From Candidatus Coatesiibacteriota bacterium (lineage in GTDB: Bacteria; B130-G9): 10,171 nucleotides of DNA. This document shows positions 1-7,674 of the stretch, one piece after another (within the stretch, counting starts at the first letter, position 1; each line of letters opens with the position of its first letter). The position numbers were made by a program, and so were the translations under genes. The notes under the pieces are model-generated. The model was not told the origin of the DNA. It saw nothing but the letters and a program-made list of their open reading frames with translations, and searched no databases. The stretch spans positions 1-10,171 of the forward strand of contig JAFGIT010000411.1 of NCBI GenBank assembly GCA_016929465.1, read 5' to 3'.

Positions 1-2962
1 GCTTGCGGAATGAAAATGGGAATATCTCGGCGTCGCTGAATGAGCACTCGTTGGTTAAGGTGACAGCAGGCTTCTCCCAGTGGAAGTGCGGAGCATACTC
101 CCTTAATTCTCCGTCTCGGTCCTCGAGATATAAGTACTTGGAACGCCCCAGAACGGACAGCAGGCGATCGTGAGTGTATCCGCCGCCGTTGTATCGCACA
201 TCGATAATCAGCGCCTCCTTGTCATTCACGTCCATCATCAGCTCGCGGAGAAATTTCCTGAAGCTCCCCATATCCATGCCTCGGATGTGCAGATAGCCGA
301 TGCGACCTTCTCCGAATTTCTCGACTAAGGCCCTGCGAGAGGCGACCCACATCTCGTAAACCTCCGTATAGAGGTCCCAGATGATGGCTGTCTTGATGGT
401 CACCTTCCGGGTCTTGCCTCCCGGCTCCTTAGCGACATCGAGGTCAACGTCTTCCCTTGCCTTGCCAGTCAATACCTTTGCGATATTCACATTGGGGCCA
501 ACTTCGGTCCCATCTACTTTGAGCAGTATCTCTCCGGCCTTCACTTCGTGGCCCGGCCTGTCACAGGGGCCATCCTTGATGACGCGTTTGACCTTCAGAC
601 CTGCCCCGGTCCATTCAGGATCGAAGATGAGGCCAAGGTCGCCGGTATAATCCCTTATGTCTCGCCTCTGACTGCCTCCGCCCCAGGCGCCGAGATGTGA
701 GGCCTTCAGTTCACCGGCCATTTGAACCAGCAGCATCAGAAAATCATCATGTGTGCGAATGGTCGCCAGATAGGGAAGATATTTGTCGCGGACGGCGACC
801 CAATCCACCCCGTGCATATTGGCGTCGTAGAAATGGGTGTTGAGACCACGCCACGCCTCGAGGAACATCTGCCGCCTTTCTGCTGGATGGTCGATCTCCA
901 TCTTCGCGGTGTAGGGTATGCCTTTCTTGACGATATTCTCCTTGCGGGTGCCCCTGTCCTCGATGATCGCCGAGAAGATGGAGCCGCCCCGATCCAGGAC
1001 ATACAAACGCTCATCCTGTGGCCCCCAGACAGTGTAGATCGCGCTGATCTCGGAGACTTCACGCTGCTTGAGGCCGAACTCGTTGAAAATGAACATCTCG
1101 GTCTTCCCGCCGGCATTCGTCGAGACGGCGAAATCCCTTCCGTCATGGCTCACCGCGAAATTCCACTCGCCGCCGCCCAGGTCGGTGAGACGAATCGCTC
1201 TCCTATCGATGCCGTCGAATTCGATGTGGACCTTCTGGGGATTGTCGGGAGCTTTCTTCGAGAGGATGTCCTCCTGCTCGTCATTGGGGAGGTCCTCGCG
1301 GTATTCCATGCGCCTTCGCAGGTAGTCCTCGTGACCTTCTTTGGTCAGGAAAACCTGCCAGACATCGGTCTGCCCCCACTCCTCGACGCCGCCGGAGCGG
1401 TCGGAAATGAAGAATATCCGCCTGCCGTCGTCGGACCACATCGGATGGAAGTCAGATGAGACGTGACGAGTAATGTTGTGCGTCTTGCCGGAGTCAATTG
1501 ACGTGATGGCTATGTCAGGGCTCCAGTAATCGAATGGCCTCTGATATGCCATCCACCTCGAATCGGGGGACCAGGCGAATGAGTCGATGTGCGGCCCCTT
1601 GACGAGCTGCCGCGATCCGGTGCCGTCGGGATTCATTAGCCAGATATCCCCACGGTCCTTCAGATAGGCGATCTTCTTGCCATCCGGAGACCACTCGGGA
1701 TTCAATTCTTCGCCGTCCGAATCGGTAAGCCTGACGGTCTCCCTACGCCTGGATTTGGCGAGCTCAGGCTCGTCCTTGTCCGTGGACCACATCACGAAGA
1801 TGTCCATCGTCCCCTCTCGGTCGGAGCAAAATAGCAGCTTTCTGCCGTCCGGAGACCAATTAATCGACCGCTCTCGTGCCGCGGTCTCGGTGAGTCGCAT
1901 GGCCTTGCCGCCGTTGCGCTTCATGGCGAATATTTCGCCGCGAACCACGAAGGCTATCTGCTCACCGTCGGGCGAAAGCGCCATCTCGGATGCGTTATCC
2001 GTGTATGTCACGGGTTCGATATCATTCTCCTTGACATCGCTCCTGGCATAGATGTCGATTCTCTTGGTCTCTCCCGTCGCGGTCGCGACCGAGTATATGT
2101 GGCCGTCGAGGTAGCAAGCGATTGTCGATCCGTCGAGCGAGATACTGGCGAACGCCGCGCCGTCGGCCGGAAGACTACTCACCTTGCGCGCATCGCCTCC
2201 CTCCTTCGGGACGGCCCAAACATCAGTAATCCCCTCCCTGTCAGAGAGGAAATAGACCTCACTCGCATCGGAGGACCACATCGGATCGGTATCCTTGCCG
2301 TTGAAATCGGTGAGTCGCTTTGCGGGGGATCCATCCAGGAGCTTGAGCCAGATGTCGTCATCGCTGCTGCCGCGATACTCCTTCTGCCACCAACGCGTCA
2401 GGCCGCGTGCAAACACCAGCGAATTCCCGTCTGGAGAGAGCGAGCCGGAATGACCCTTCACATCGACGACTCTCTTGGGCTCCCCACCATCCGGGCTGAC
2501 CTTGTAGATTAGCCCCTGTCGCTGCGGTGCGTTCAATTCGCGGTTACTATCGAAGAGTATCCAATTCCCATCATTGGACCAGCTGCGGACCACATCGCTG
2601 GAGGAATTGAATGTGAGCTGGCGCGCCTCGCCGCCTGTTGATGCAATCACAAAAACGTTCTCACTAACGGGCCTGCCGGAGGTGTACGCAATCCAATCAC
2701 CATCAGGAGACCAGCAAGAGGTGCTATCCTGCCCCTCGAATACGGTAAGTCTCTTCGCCTCACCGCCCACGACGGGAACCGTCCAGAGGTCGCCCATGTA
2801 GCTGAAGCAGATGGTCAGGCCATCGGGTGAAACCGACGGATATTTGGCGCCCAGTATCGGCTCCTGGGCGGCGCTCGCGATGCAGCCAGCGAAGATGGCT
2901 AAGCCCAAAGCTGCAAGGCAAGAGGCAAATGCCACCCGTGCCCGGATACTCAAATTCTTCAT
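1..2962 (-). CDS. Secreted tricorn-like serine protease (S41 core with beta-propellers and PDZ), C-terminus cut by window edge
   Basis: The frame is open for 987 codons from the ATG at 2962 to the window edge, with no stop. In order it shows: a signal peptide (residues 1-31, ending AGCIASA, then AQEP); about 13 WSPDG-type propeller repeats (roughly 35-680), matching the 6+7 blades of archaeal tricorn; a helical C1-like segment (about 690-765); a PDZ region (about 775-855); and an S41 core with VRYNGGG (922-928). The Ser-His of KASHLG (Ser755, His756) and Ser-Asp of SFSDAE (Ser976, Asp977) match tricorn Ser745-His746 and Ser965-Asp966 at nearly constant offset. The catalytic Glu equivalent (tricorn Glu1023) would lie beyond the window. 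Tricorn cuts oligopeptides in the cytosol, whereas this protein is predicted to be exported. Cys27 follows FAG, a weak lipobox, so an anchored form is possible. AAGGAG lies nine bases before the start. It lies downstream of the transglutaminase-like gene on the same strand, so co-transcription is likely. Confidence 0.9.
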   Translation of the reverse strand, partial: MKNLSIRARVAFASCLAALGLAIFAGCIASAAQEPILGAKYPSVSPDGLTICFSYMGDLWTVPVVGGEAKRLTVFEGQDSTSCWSPDGDWIAYTSGRPVSENVFVIASTGGEARQLTFNSSSDVVRSWSNDGNWILFDSNRELNAPQRQGLIYKVSPDGGEPKRVVDVKGHSGSLSPDGNSLVFARGLTRWWQKEYRGSSDDDIWLKLLDGSPAKRLTDFNGKDTDPMWSSDASEVYFLSDREGITDVWAVPKEGGDARKVSSLPADGAAFASISLDGSTIACYLDGHIYSVATATGETKRIDIYARSDVKENDIEPVTYTDNASEMALSPDGEQIAFVVRGEIFAMKRNGGKAMRLTETAARERSINWSPDGRKLLFCSDREGTMDIFVMWSTDKDEPELAKSRRRETVRLTDSDGEELNPEWSPDGKKIAYLKDRGDIWLMNPDGTGSRQLVKGPHIDSFAWSPDSRWMAYQRPFDYWSPDIAITSIDSGKTHNITRHVSSDFHPMWSDDGRRIFFISDRSGGVEEWGQTDVWQVFLTKEGHEDYLRRRMEYREDLPNDEQEDILSKKAPDNPQKVHIEFDGIDRRAIRLTDLGGGEWNFAVSHDGRDFAVSTNAGGKTEMFIFNEFGLKQREVSEISAIYTVWGPQDERLYVLDRGGSIFSAIIEDRGTRKENIVKKGIPYTAKMEIDHPAERRQMFLEAWRGLNTHFYDANMHGVDWVAVRDKYLPYLATIRTHDDFLMLLVQMAGELKASHLGAWGGGSQRRDIRDYTGDLGLIFDPEWTGAGLKVKRVIKDGPCDRPGHEVKAGEILLKVDGTEVGPNVNIAKVLTGKAREDVDLDVAKEPGGKTRKVTIKTAIIWDLYTEVYEMWVASRRALVEKFGEGRIGYLHIRGMDMGSFRKFLRELMMDVNDKEALIIDVRYNGGGYTHDRLLSVLGRSKYLYLEDRDGELREYAPHFHWEKPAVTLTNECSFSDAEIFPFSFRK

Positions 2963-2971
2963 CTCATCAAT

Positions 2972-2977
2972 CTCCTT
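2972..2977 (-). promoter_or_regulatory. Ribosome binding site of the tricorn-like gene
   Basis: The minus strand reads AAGGAG here, nine bases before the ATG at 2962. A second ATG at 2967 is out of frame and meets TGA two codons later, so this site supports 2962 as the start. Confidence 0.75.
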
Positions 2978-3017
2978 AAGTTATTAGCCAGCATTAAAAT
3001 CAGCCGGAAATCCCTCC

Positions 3018-3049
3018 TGAGACTCCTGTGGCGTGAATTCCGTGTCTCA
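3018..3049. repeat. Inverted repeat in the gap between the transglutaminase-like and tricorn-like genes
   Basis: TGAGAC (3018-3023) is matched by GTCTCA (3044-3049) around a 20-base spacer. It sits in the 135-base gap between the two minus-strand genes. It could be a transcript hairpin or an operator, but six-base arms with a long spacer and no T run make this weak. I see no convincing sigma70 promoter in the gap, which favours read-through from the upstream gene. Confidence 0.3.
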
Positions 3050-3097
3050 ATGTGCGATCGAGCTGAGAAAAGATCGCCTGGGATTCGCGTGGCGACC

Positions 3098-5053
3098 TCA
3101 GTCCTTGGCCGTGAATTCGAAGCTCTTCACGGCCTTCTTGAATAGCTTCTTGCTCCATTTGTCATCGCCCGTCGCCTTGATTACTATCAGGTTATCGCGG
3201 TCATAAATGACGGCCTTGAGGGCCCTTTCCGCTCCCTTGCCAGATACGAATCGAATGGCAGGCTTCTTGTCAATCTCGAAATAGTCAATATCGGCGCATT
3301 CTTCCCCGGCGGCTTGAATCCTCTGCATGTAACGGCTCAATTCCAGATTCGGCCCAGCTGAATTCACCTCAACGGTCAACTCGGCATTCGAGTAGCCGGG
3401 AGAGTGAATCGTCAGGAGTCTGCTGGAGGTGAAAGGGGAAGCAGGCCTGTCGAACATGGCTTTGCGGGGTTTTTCCACCCTGAATGAATAGAGAACGTCC
3501 TCGTAGCGATTCCCCATTACGAACGACAGCGTGCCGGGATCCTTTACATCCAAAACCGGGCCGCCATATCCGAGCGAAAGGACCTCGATCTTCAGATTCC
3601 CCATCGTCGGCAGGATCGAGGCCAGTTCAAGCGTTGGCATGAACGAATTGAGGCTCGAAGTGCCGAGCTTAACATGGACCGCATCCCAGTCATTGCCGCC
3701 TTTTCTCATGGCGGCGTCGAGCGGAATCCAACTCGAGATGTACGCCTCATTCCAGAGATGGTAGTAAAAAGCGCCATCCGCATAGACCAGTCCAACGACG
3801 CACCTCGCGGGAATGCCTGCCGCGCGCAGAATTGCGGCAAGAAGCACACCGTGCTCCGAGCAGTCTCCCCGCCGCTGCTCTGCGACCTCACGGGCCGACG
3901 CAAATGCGACTGAGTAGTCCTTGAGCGATATATTCTCCGATACCCATTCGCGCAGCAGGATGGCCTTCTTGTAGAGATTATCCTCAGCACCTGCGACCGA
4001 CCTGGCGATCTCTATAATCTTCGGATCGTCGCTCTGGATGTATGGCGAAGCCTCGAGATACTCCTGTAGCTCGTTGCCGAATTCCTGCGATTGTGAAGGC
4101 GCTTCTCTATAGGCCCTGGTGGCGACGCTCAGCTTGTTCAACCCATCTTCGCGAGTGAACATCTGAATTCCGTCCGAGGGAAATGAATAATCCACTGAAT
4201 CAGGCATCGAGATTGTATAGACGGCCTTCTTGGTCAGATAGGGATGGGGTATGAAGGTGTCGGAAGGTGCGGATAGCTTGATCAATAGATCGACCTTAGG
4301 GCTCGATGAGCCAGAAAGCGCGTCCTCCTTCGTGGTCCTCATCGTAACCATTGAAAGCTGCTCGATCTCCGTCCTGAGTATCTGGCCGTCGTCGTCGCAC
4401 CACTCATGGATCGTCATCATAGGCATTATGCTCTGCTCGACCTTGAGCCTGTTGAGCATCATTCTCTCCCCGGAGACGATCACCGACTCCTTGCCCATTA
4501 CCTCAATACCGATGTTGAGGGCCTTCAGCGACTGTCCTTCGAATGTCTGAATCGTGTATTTCGTGCCCGGCTCGAAGCCTTTTTCTCTCATCAGTTTTAG
4601 CGTCGCGTATGGGCCGATCGAGCCTTCGGGAAGCGAGACTTCGAGTTCGTTGGCTCTGCCCATCATCTCCTGCCGAATCTTCAGTTTGCCATCACTGAAT
4701 GTGCCGGTGGTCTCCATGGGCTCCCCCGACGTGGCCATTCTCAGGTGGAAACTGAGGATCTTTCCCTGTTCGCTTTCCACTACCTCGTTGGAGATGGTTG
4801 CGCGCGCGGCGTCGGTTCCGCGCATCATCTCCATCTCAGTCTCCATTCTCGTCACGAAGCGCACCTCCCCGTCCGCCTCCTGGCGCGATATCTCGGTGTG
4901 GACGAAGCCCATTCTTGCCCCCGCCATAAGGACCGCGTCCCAGCTGTCGTGGAGGATTGTCTCATCCGCCGCTGACGGAAAGACCTGAGCCGTTATAATC
5001 AACGTGAGAAAGAGTGATAAGATCAAAGTGGCTTTGTAGGTGTGAATCCGCAC
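3098..5053 (-). CDS. Secreted transglutaminase-like (papain-fold) protein
   Basis: This is a 651-residue protein counted from a GTG at 5053. It begins with a signal peptide: MRIHTYK, a hydrophobic run TLILSLFLTLIITA, and a cleavage site near PSAADE. The N-terminal half (about 30-260) is beta-rich and resembles the region found before transglutaminase-like cores in many bacterial secreted proteins. The core (about 350-452) carries the expected Cys-His-Asp triad: Cys398 in RRGDCSEHG, His432 in FYYHLWNEAY and Asp446 in WIPLDAA. The remaining 200 residues form an unrecognised C-terminal alpha/beta region. Family members act as cysteine proteases, amidases or cross-linkers, and the reaction cannot be told from sequence. 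The longer ATG frame from 5137 is disfavoured: that ATG lies inside the -35 box, its Shine-Dalgarno is too distant, and it would bury the signal peptide. GTG has AGGAGA seven bases upstream. The gene probably leads an operon with the tricorn-like protease. Confidence 0.85.
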   Translation of the reverse strand: MRIHTYKATLILSLFLTLIITAQVFPSAADETILHDSWDAVLMAGARMGFVHTEISRQEADGEVRFVTRMETEMEMMRGTDAARATISNEVVESEQGKILSFHLRMATSGEPMETTGTFSDGKLKIRQEMMGRANELEVSLPEGSIGPYATLKLMREKGFEPGTKYTIQTFEGQSLKALNIGIEVMGKESVIVSGERMMLNRLKVEQSIMPMMTIHEWCDDDGQILRTEIEQLSMVTMRTTKEDALSGSSSPKVDLLIKLSAPSDTFIPHPYLTKKAVYTISMPDSVDYSFPSDGIQMFTREDGLNKLSVATRAYREAPSQSQEFGNELQEYLEASPYIQSDDPKIIEIARSVAGAEDNLYKKAILLREWVSENISLKDYSVAFASAREVAEQRRGDCSEHGVLLAAILRAAGIPARCVVGLVYADGAFYYHLWNEAYISSWIPLDAAMRKGGNDWDAVHVKLGTSSLNSFMPTLELASILPTMGNLKIEVLSLGYGGPVLDVKDPGTLSFVMGNRYEDVLYSFRVEKPRKAMFDRPASPFTSSRLLTIHSPGYSNAELTVEVNSAGPNLELSRYMQRIQAAGEECADIDYFEIDKKPAIRFVSGKGAERALKAVIYDRDNLIVIKATGDDKWSKKLFKKAVKSFEFTAKD

Positions 5054-5060
5054 GCCGTTT

Positions 5061-5066
5061 TCTCCT
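5061..5066 (-). promoter_or_regulatory. Ribosome binding site that sets the GTG start of the transglutaminase-like gene
   Basis: The minus strand reads AGGAGA, seven bases before the GTG at 5053. It is much the best Shine-Dalgarno among the candidate starts. The in-frame ATG at 5086 has only a GAGG four bases away, and the ATG at 5137 has a GAGG about 14 bases away. Confidence 0.75.
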
Positions 5067-5071
5067 AATCT

Positions 5072-5095
5072 AGAGGTTGCTTTCATAGAGCCTCT
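5072..5095 (-). other. Possible small stem-loop in the 5' leader of the transglutaminase-like gene
   Basis: The minus strand has AGAGG (5095-5091) and CCTCT (5076-5072) around a 14-base loop. It lies between the predicted transcription start and the ribosome binding site. The stem is only five pairs, so it may be chance. Confidence 0.25.
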
Positions 5096-5114
5096 GCGGG
5101 CAATAGATTGCCTG

Positions 5115-5142
5115 ATAATACGGAGTTGAGCACGCATTTCAA
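5115..5142 (-). promoter_or_regulatory. Sigma70-type promoter for the transglutaminase/tricorn unit
   Basis: On the minus strand TTGAAA (5142-5137) and TATTAT (5120-5115) are separated by 16 bases. Each box matches the sigma70 consensus at five of six positions. The expected transcription start near 5108 gives a leader of about 55 bases to the GTG at 5053. The match is by eye, and a different main sigma factor specificity in this host would weaken it. Confidence 0.6.
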
Positions 5143-5193
5143 CACAAATCGCCTCGCACTTCCCTCTGAGGTTGCACCCAAGCCATCGACGAG

Positions 5194-5222
5194 TTGTCCT
5201 CTGCGATGAATTGATTTAGATT
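5194..5222 (+). promoter_or_regulatory. Candidate promoter for the TPR protein-hemW unit
   Basis: TTGTCC (5194-5199) and TAGATT (5217-5222) are 17 bases apart, each matching the sigma70 consensus at four of six positions. A start near 5229 would give a leader of about 80 bases. This is a weaker match than the divergent promoter and could be chance. The 257-base divergent region (5054-5310) holds no gene I can support. Confidence 0.3.
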
Positions 5223-5296
5223 GCCCCTTTCTAACTAAGCGTCTTGGAGAGGCCACACCGGGGTTGGCGCTCTTCACTCGAATAATGTCGGGCCAG

Positions 5297-5302
5297 AAGG
5301 AG
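5297..5302 (+). promoter_or_regulatory. Ribosome binding site of the TPR protein gene
   Basis: AAGGAG lies eight bases before the ATG at 5311, which is good spacing and supports that start. Confidence 0.75.
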
Positions 5303-5310
5303 TAACGGAA

Positions 5311-6486
5311 ATGGCGAGACTGCCCAGGTTTCGAAAGGAGTTCATACTCGCCGCCTGCACTCTGATACTTGCAACTGCCATCTCATCCATCTCATGTTCC
5401 CTCTATCGGCTTGCGCAATATAAATCTCCCGAGCAAGTTGTCAGATTGCGGAAGGAGAAGGAGCTCAAATCCAGCAATGGTGTCGTAGGAAGTCAGCCCA
5501 ATCACGCTGTTACAGGCGAGAAGAGCATTGCGACAGGAGCGTACGAGATGAGAATGAACCAGGATTTCGAGGGAGCCATTGCGCTTCTGAAATCCGCTAT
5601 TGAAAGTGACCCGAATGATGCCCACGCGAGATTCGAGCTCGCGAGAATCGAATTCTATACCGCAATGCCGCCCTGGTTCGGAGGCCTCGGCAGGGCCGAG
5701 AAGCTGATCAGGAAAGCCCTGAAGCTGGACCCGACAAACGAGAGATACCATTACTGGGCCGGCTATATCGCGGGCTATCGGGGCATATACTTCATTCACT
5801 TTTTCAGGCTGCTCAAGGTGACGTTCGAAATCAAGAGAGCGGCCAAGGCATTCGAATGCGCGGTCGCGCTCAAGCCAGACTTCCACGCCGCGAGGCTATC
5901 GCTCATCCAGGTGCTTGCAAGCACTCCGGCCTTCTTGGGAGGGAACGGCAAGAGGGCGAAGGAGCATGCGGAGGTGCTCCAGCGAATGGACCCTGTCCTG
6001 GGGGCAGAGGCCGCCTGCAAAGCCATGGAAGATCCCACACCTGAACGAAAGCTCGAGATATGGAGAGCTCTCCTCGAGGACCACGACACCGACCCCAGAA
6101 TCTACATGGAGATCGGTCAGATATATCTATCCTCTGCCGAGAACCTCGAGCTGGTGGACCGTGCGGACTATCTGGAGAAGGCTCTTCAGAATCTGTCTAA
6201 AGCAGAGGAGCTCGATCCGAACAGCACTAAGAACCTATTCAAGCTCGCCAGATGCTATCGGCTTTTGGGTGAACACAAGACGGAGATAGCATACTACGAG
6301 AAGATCCTGGCCCTCGAGCCTACTCCACCCGTCCATGTTCAGCAAAAGGCCTTGCGAGGACTTCGTGGTGCAAACATGAAGATCGGCAATATCGCGAGAG
6401 CGGAAGAACTGGCGAAGACCGTAAAGGAGCTGACCCCTTACCTCTGCCTGGTTGATAACTATGACGAATGGCTCTTGCCACCTTGA
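5311..6486 (+). CDS. Membrane-anchored tetratricopeptide (TPR) repeat protein
   Basis: This 391-residue protein starts with a basic stretch (RLPRFRK) and a hydrophobic segment (about 11-29). The segment is either a membrane anchor or a signal peptide ending near Cys29, although SIS before the Cys is a poor lipobox. The rest is helical TPR repeats. Helix pairs ending in DP are clear at about 72-105, 106-144, 180-228, 264-303, 304-338 and 345-378. Two repeats carry an unusual Gly-Gly turn: PPWFGGLGRAEK (120-131) and TPAFLGGNGKRAKE (205-218), each followed by a DP about 16 residues later. TPR domains bind other proteins, and no catalytic motif is seen. The partner is unknown. The stop codon overlaps the hemW start by one base, so the two are probably translated together. 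A TRAP-transporter-associated TPR protein is one alternative, but no transporter gene is nearby. Confidence 0.85.
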   Translation: MARLPRFRKEFILAACTLILATAISSISCSLYRLAQYKSPEQVVRLRKEKELKSSNGVVGSQPNHAVTGEKSIATGAYEMRMNQDFEGAIALLKSAIESDPNDAHARFELARIEFYTAMPPWFGGLGRAEKLIRKALKLDPTNERYHYWAGYIAGYRGIYFIHFFRLLKVTFEIKRAAKAFECAVALKPDFHAARLSLIQVLASTPAFLGGNGKRAKEHAEVLQRMDPVLGAEAACKAMEDPTPERKLEIWRALLEDHDTDPRIYMEIGQIYLSSAENLELVDRADYLEKALQNLSKAEELDPNSTKNLFKLARCYRLLGEHKTEIAYYEKILALEPTPPVHVQQKALRGLRGANMKIGNIARAEELAKTVKELTPYLCLVDNYDEWLLPP

Positions 6487-7628
6487 TGAACAAGACCGGC
6501 ATCTACATTCACATCCCATTCTGCGTGCGGAAGTGCGCTTATTGCGACTTCGTGTCATATCCGGCTGATGCGAAGGAGGTGGGGGCTTATTTCAGAGCCC
6601 TGATGGGGATCGAGCTCGCGAACGCCATCGAATTCATCAAATCTCGGGGGCGAAGCGTCGAGACTATCTATATCGGTGGTGGCACGCCCACATCTGTCGA
6701 TAGACGACACCTGACCTCGCTCGTTCGCGTTTGCATGAATGAGCTGCCATACGCGGGCAATATCGAGATAACTGTCGAGATGAATCCGGGGACGGTGGAT
6801 AAGGAATACATCAGGGCCCTCATTATGGCGGGTGTGAGCAGGTTCAGCATCGGAGTGCAGAGCTTCAATGATGAGACGCTCCGATTTCTCGGGCGAATTC
6901 ACTCCGCGGATGAGGCTCGTCGATCCATCAGGATGGCAAGGGGTGCCGGCTGTAGCAATCTCAGCCTGGACCTTATCTACGGCACGCCTGGAGAGAGCCT
7001 TGCTGGTCTTCTCCATTCCGTCGAGAAGGCCGTATCGCTGAATCCTGAGCACTTATCAGTCTATGGTCTCTCGATTCCCGAAGGCACGCGGCTTTACTCG
7101 AACCTCCAAGCCGGGACCTTCGAGCAGACCAGTCCCGAGGTGCAGCGCGAGATGTATGAAGCGTTGAGGGAGACGCTTGCGATGGCGGGATACGCGCAAT
7201 ACGAGATATCGAGCTGGGCTAGGCCGGGCTTTGAGTGCAGGCACAATCTCAACTATTGGCGACTTGGCGAGTATCTCGGTCTCGGGTGCGCGGCAAGCTC
7301 CTTCATCGACAACGTGCGCCGAAAGAACATCGACGACCATCGCGAATACGTAAGACGCCTGGAAGGCATGGAAAGCCCGATCGCCGAGCAGGAATCGCTG
7401 AGCAGCGAGCAGCGGATCGAGGAGACGGTCATGCTCGGCCTTCGGATGAGAGAGGGCATCTGCCTGAAATCACTCTCAGAGCGCGAAGGCTACGACCTGC
7501 TGACTGAGAAGCGTGAGACAATCGACAGACTCCTGCACGCGAATCTCATCAAGATCGAGAGTGGCTACCTGCGGCTGACCGACGAGGGCATATTGGTCGC
7601 CGACGAGGTCATCCTCTGGCTAGCCTGA
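6486..7628 (+). CDS. hemW: Radical SAM heme chaperone HemW (formerly annotated as HemN-like coproporphyrinogen III oxidase)
   Basis: This 380-residue protein is close to the usual HemW length. Near the N-terminus IYIHIPFC is followed by the radical SAM cluster motif CVRKCAYC (Cys13, Cys17, Cys20) and then DF. HemN oxidases instead carry a fourth Cys next to the cluster, so HemW is the better call. Other family marks are GGGTPT (64-69, SAM binding), EMNPGT (98-103), RFSIGVQSF (119-127), DLIYGTPGE (162-170), YEISSWARPG (239-248), CRHNLNYW (251-258, with the conserved His-Asn) and GLGCAASS (265-272). HemW binds heme and is thought to deliver it to apoproteins in the cytoplasm. The ATG at 6486 overlaps the TPR gene's stop (TGATG) and has no own Shine-Dalgarno, which suggests translational coupling. 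An ATG at 6468 would add six residues absent from most homologues. Confidence 0.93.
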   Translation: MNKTGIYIHIPFCVRKCAYCDFVSYPADAKEVGAYFRALMGIELANAIEFIKSRGRSVETIYIGGGTPTSVDRRHLTSLVRVCMNELPYAGNIEITVEMNPGTVDKEYIRALIMAGVSRFSIGVQSFNDETLRFLGRIHSADEARRSIRMARGAGCSNLSLDLIYGTPGESLAGLLHSVEKAVSLNPEHLSVYGLSIPEGTRLYSNLQAGTFEQTSPEVQREMYEALRETLAMAGYAQYEISSWARPGFECRHNLNYWRLGEYLGLGCAASSFIDNVRRKNIDDHREYVRRLEGMESPIAEQESLSSEQRIEETVMLGLRMREGICLKSLSEREGYDLLTEKRETIDRLLHANLIKIESGYLRLTDEGILVADEVILWLA

Positions 7629-7640
7629 GCGTTGTCAGGC

Positions 7641-7664
7641 GCTGCACCCACGCCTTCGGTGCGC
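7641..7664. terminator. Possible bidirectional hairpin at the convergent junction
   Basis: GC-T-GCACC (7641-7648) pairs with GGTGC-GC (7658-7664), giving seven pairs with one bulged base around a nine-base loop. It lies in the 46-base gap between the ends of hemW and the convergent beta-sandwich gene. There may also be an outer GAGCG/CGCTC pairing (7627-7631 with 7672-7676). No T run follows on either strand, so it is not a canonical intrinsic terminator. Confidence 0.35.
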
Positions 7665-7674
7665 TAGTGCTCGC

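Noticed and set aside
722-1459. A long plus-strand open frame (245 codons) opposite the tricorn-like gene
   Set aside because: It lies antisense to a clearly conserved frame whose motifs and catalytic residues read through without a break. It has no recognisable domain or ribosome site, and is explained by the low frequency of antisense stops in biased coding DNA.
2099-2512. Another plus-strand open frame (137 codons) opposite the propeller repeats
   Set aside because: The opposite strand encodes regular WSPDG-type repeats here. The antisense frame has no family features and starts inside the other gene.
5392-5886. Minus-strand open frame (164 codons) opposite the TPR gene
   Set aside because: The plus strand holds a continuous TPR protein with a good ribosome site. 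The antisense translation shows no domain or export signal.
6555-7052. Minus-strand open frame (165 codons) opposite hemW
   Set aside because: It is a shadow of the hemW coding sequence, which is confirmed by many family motifs.
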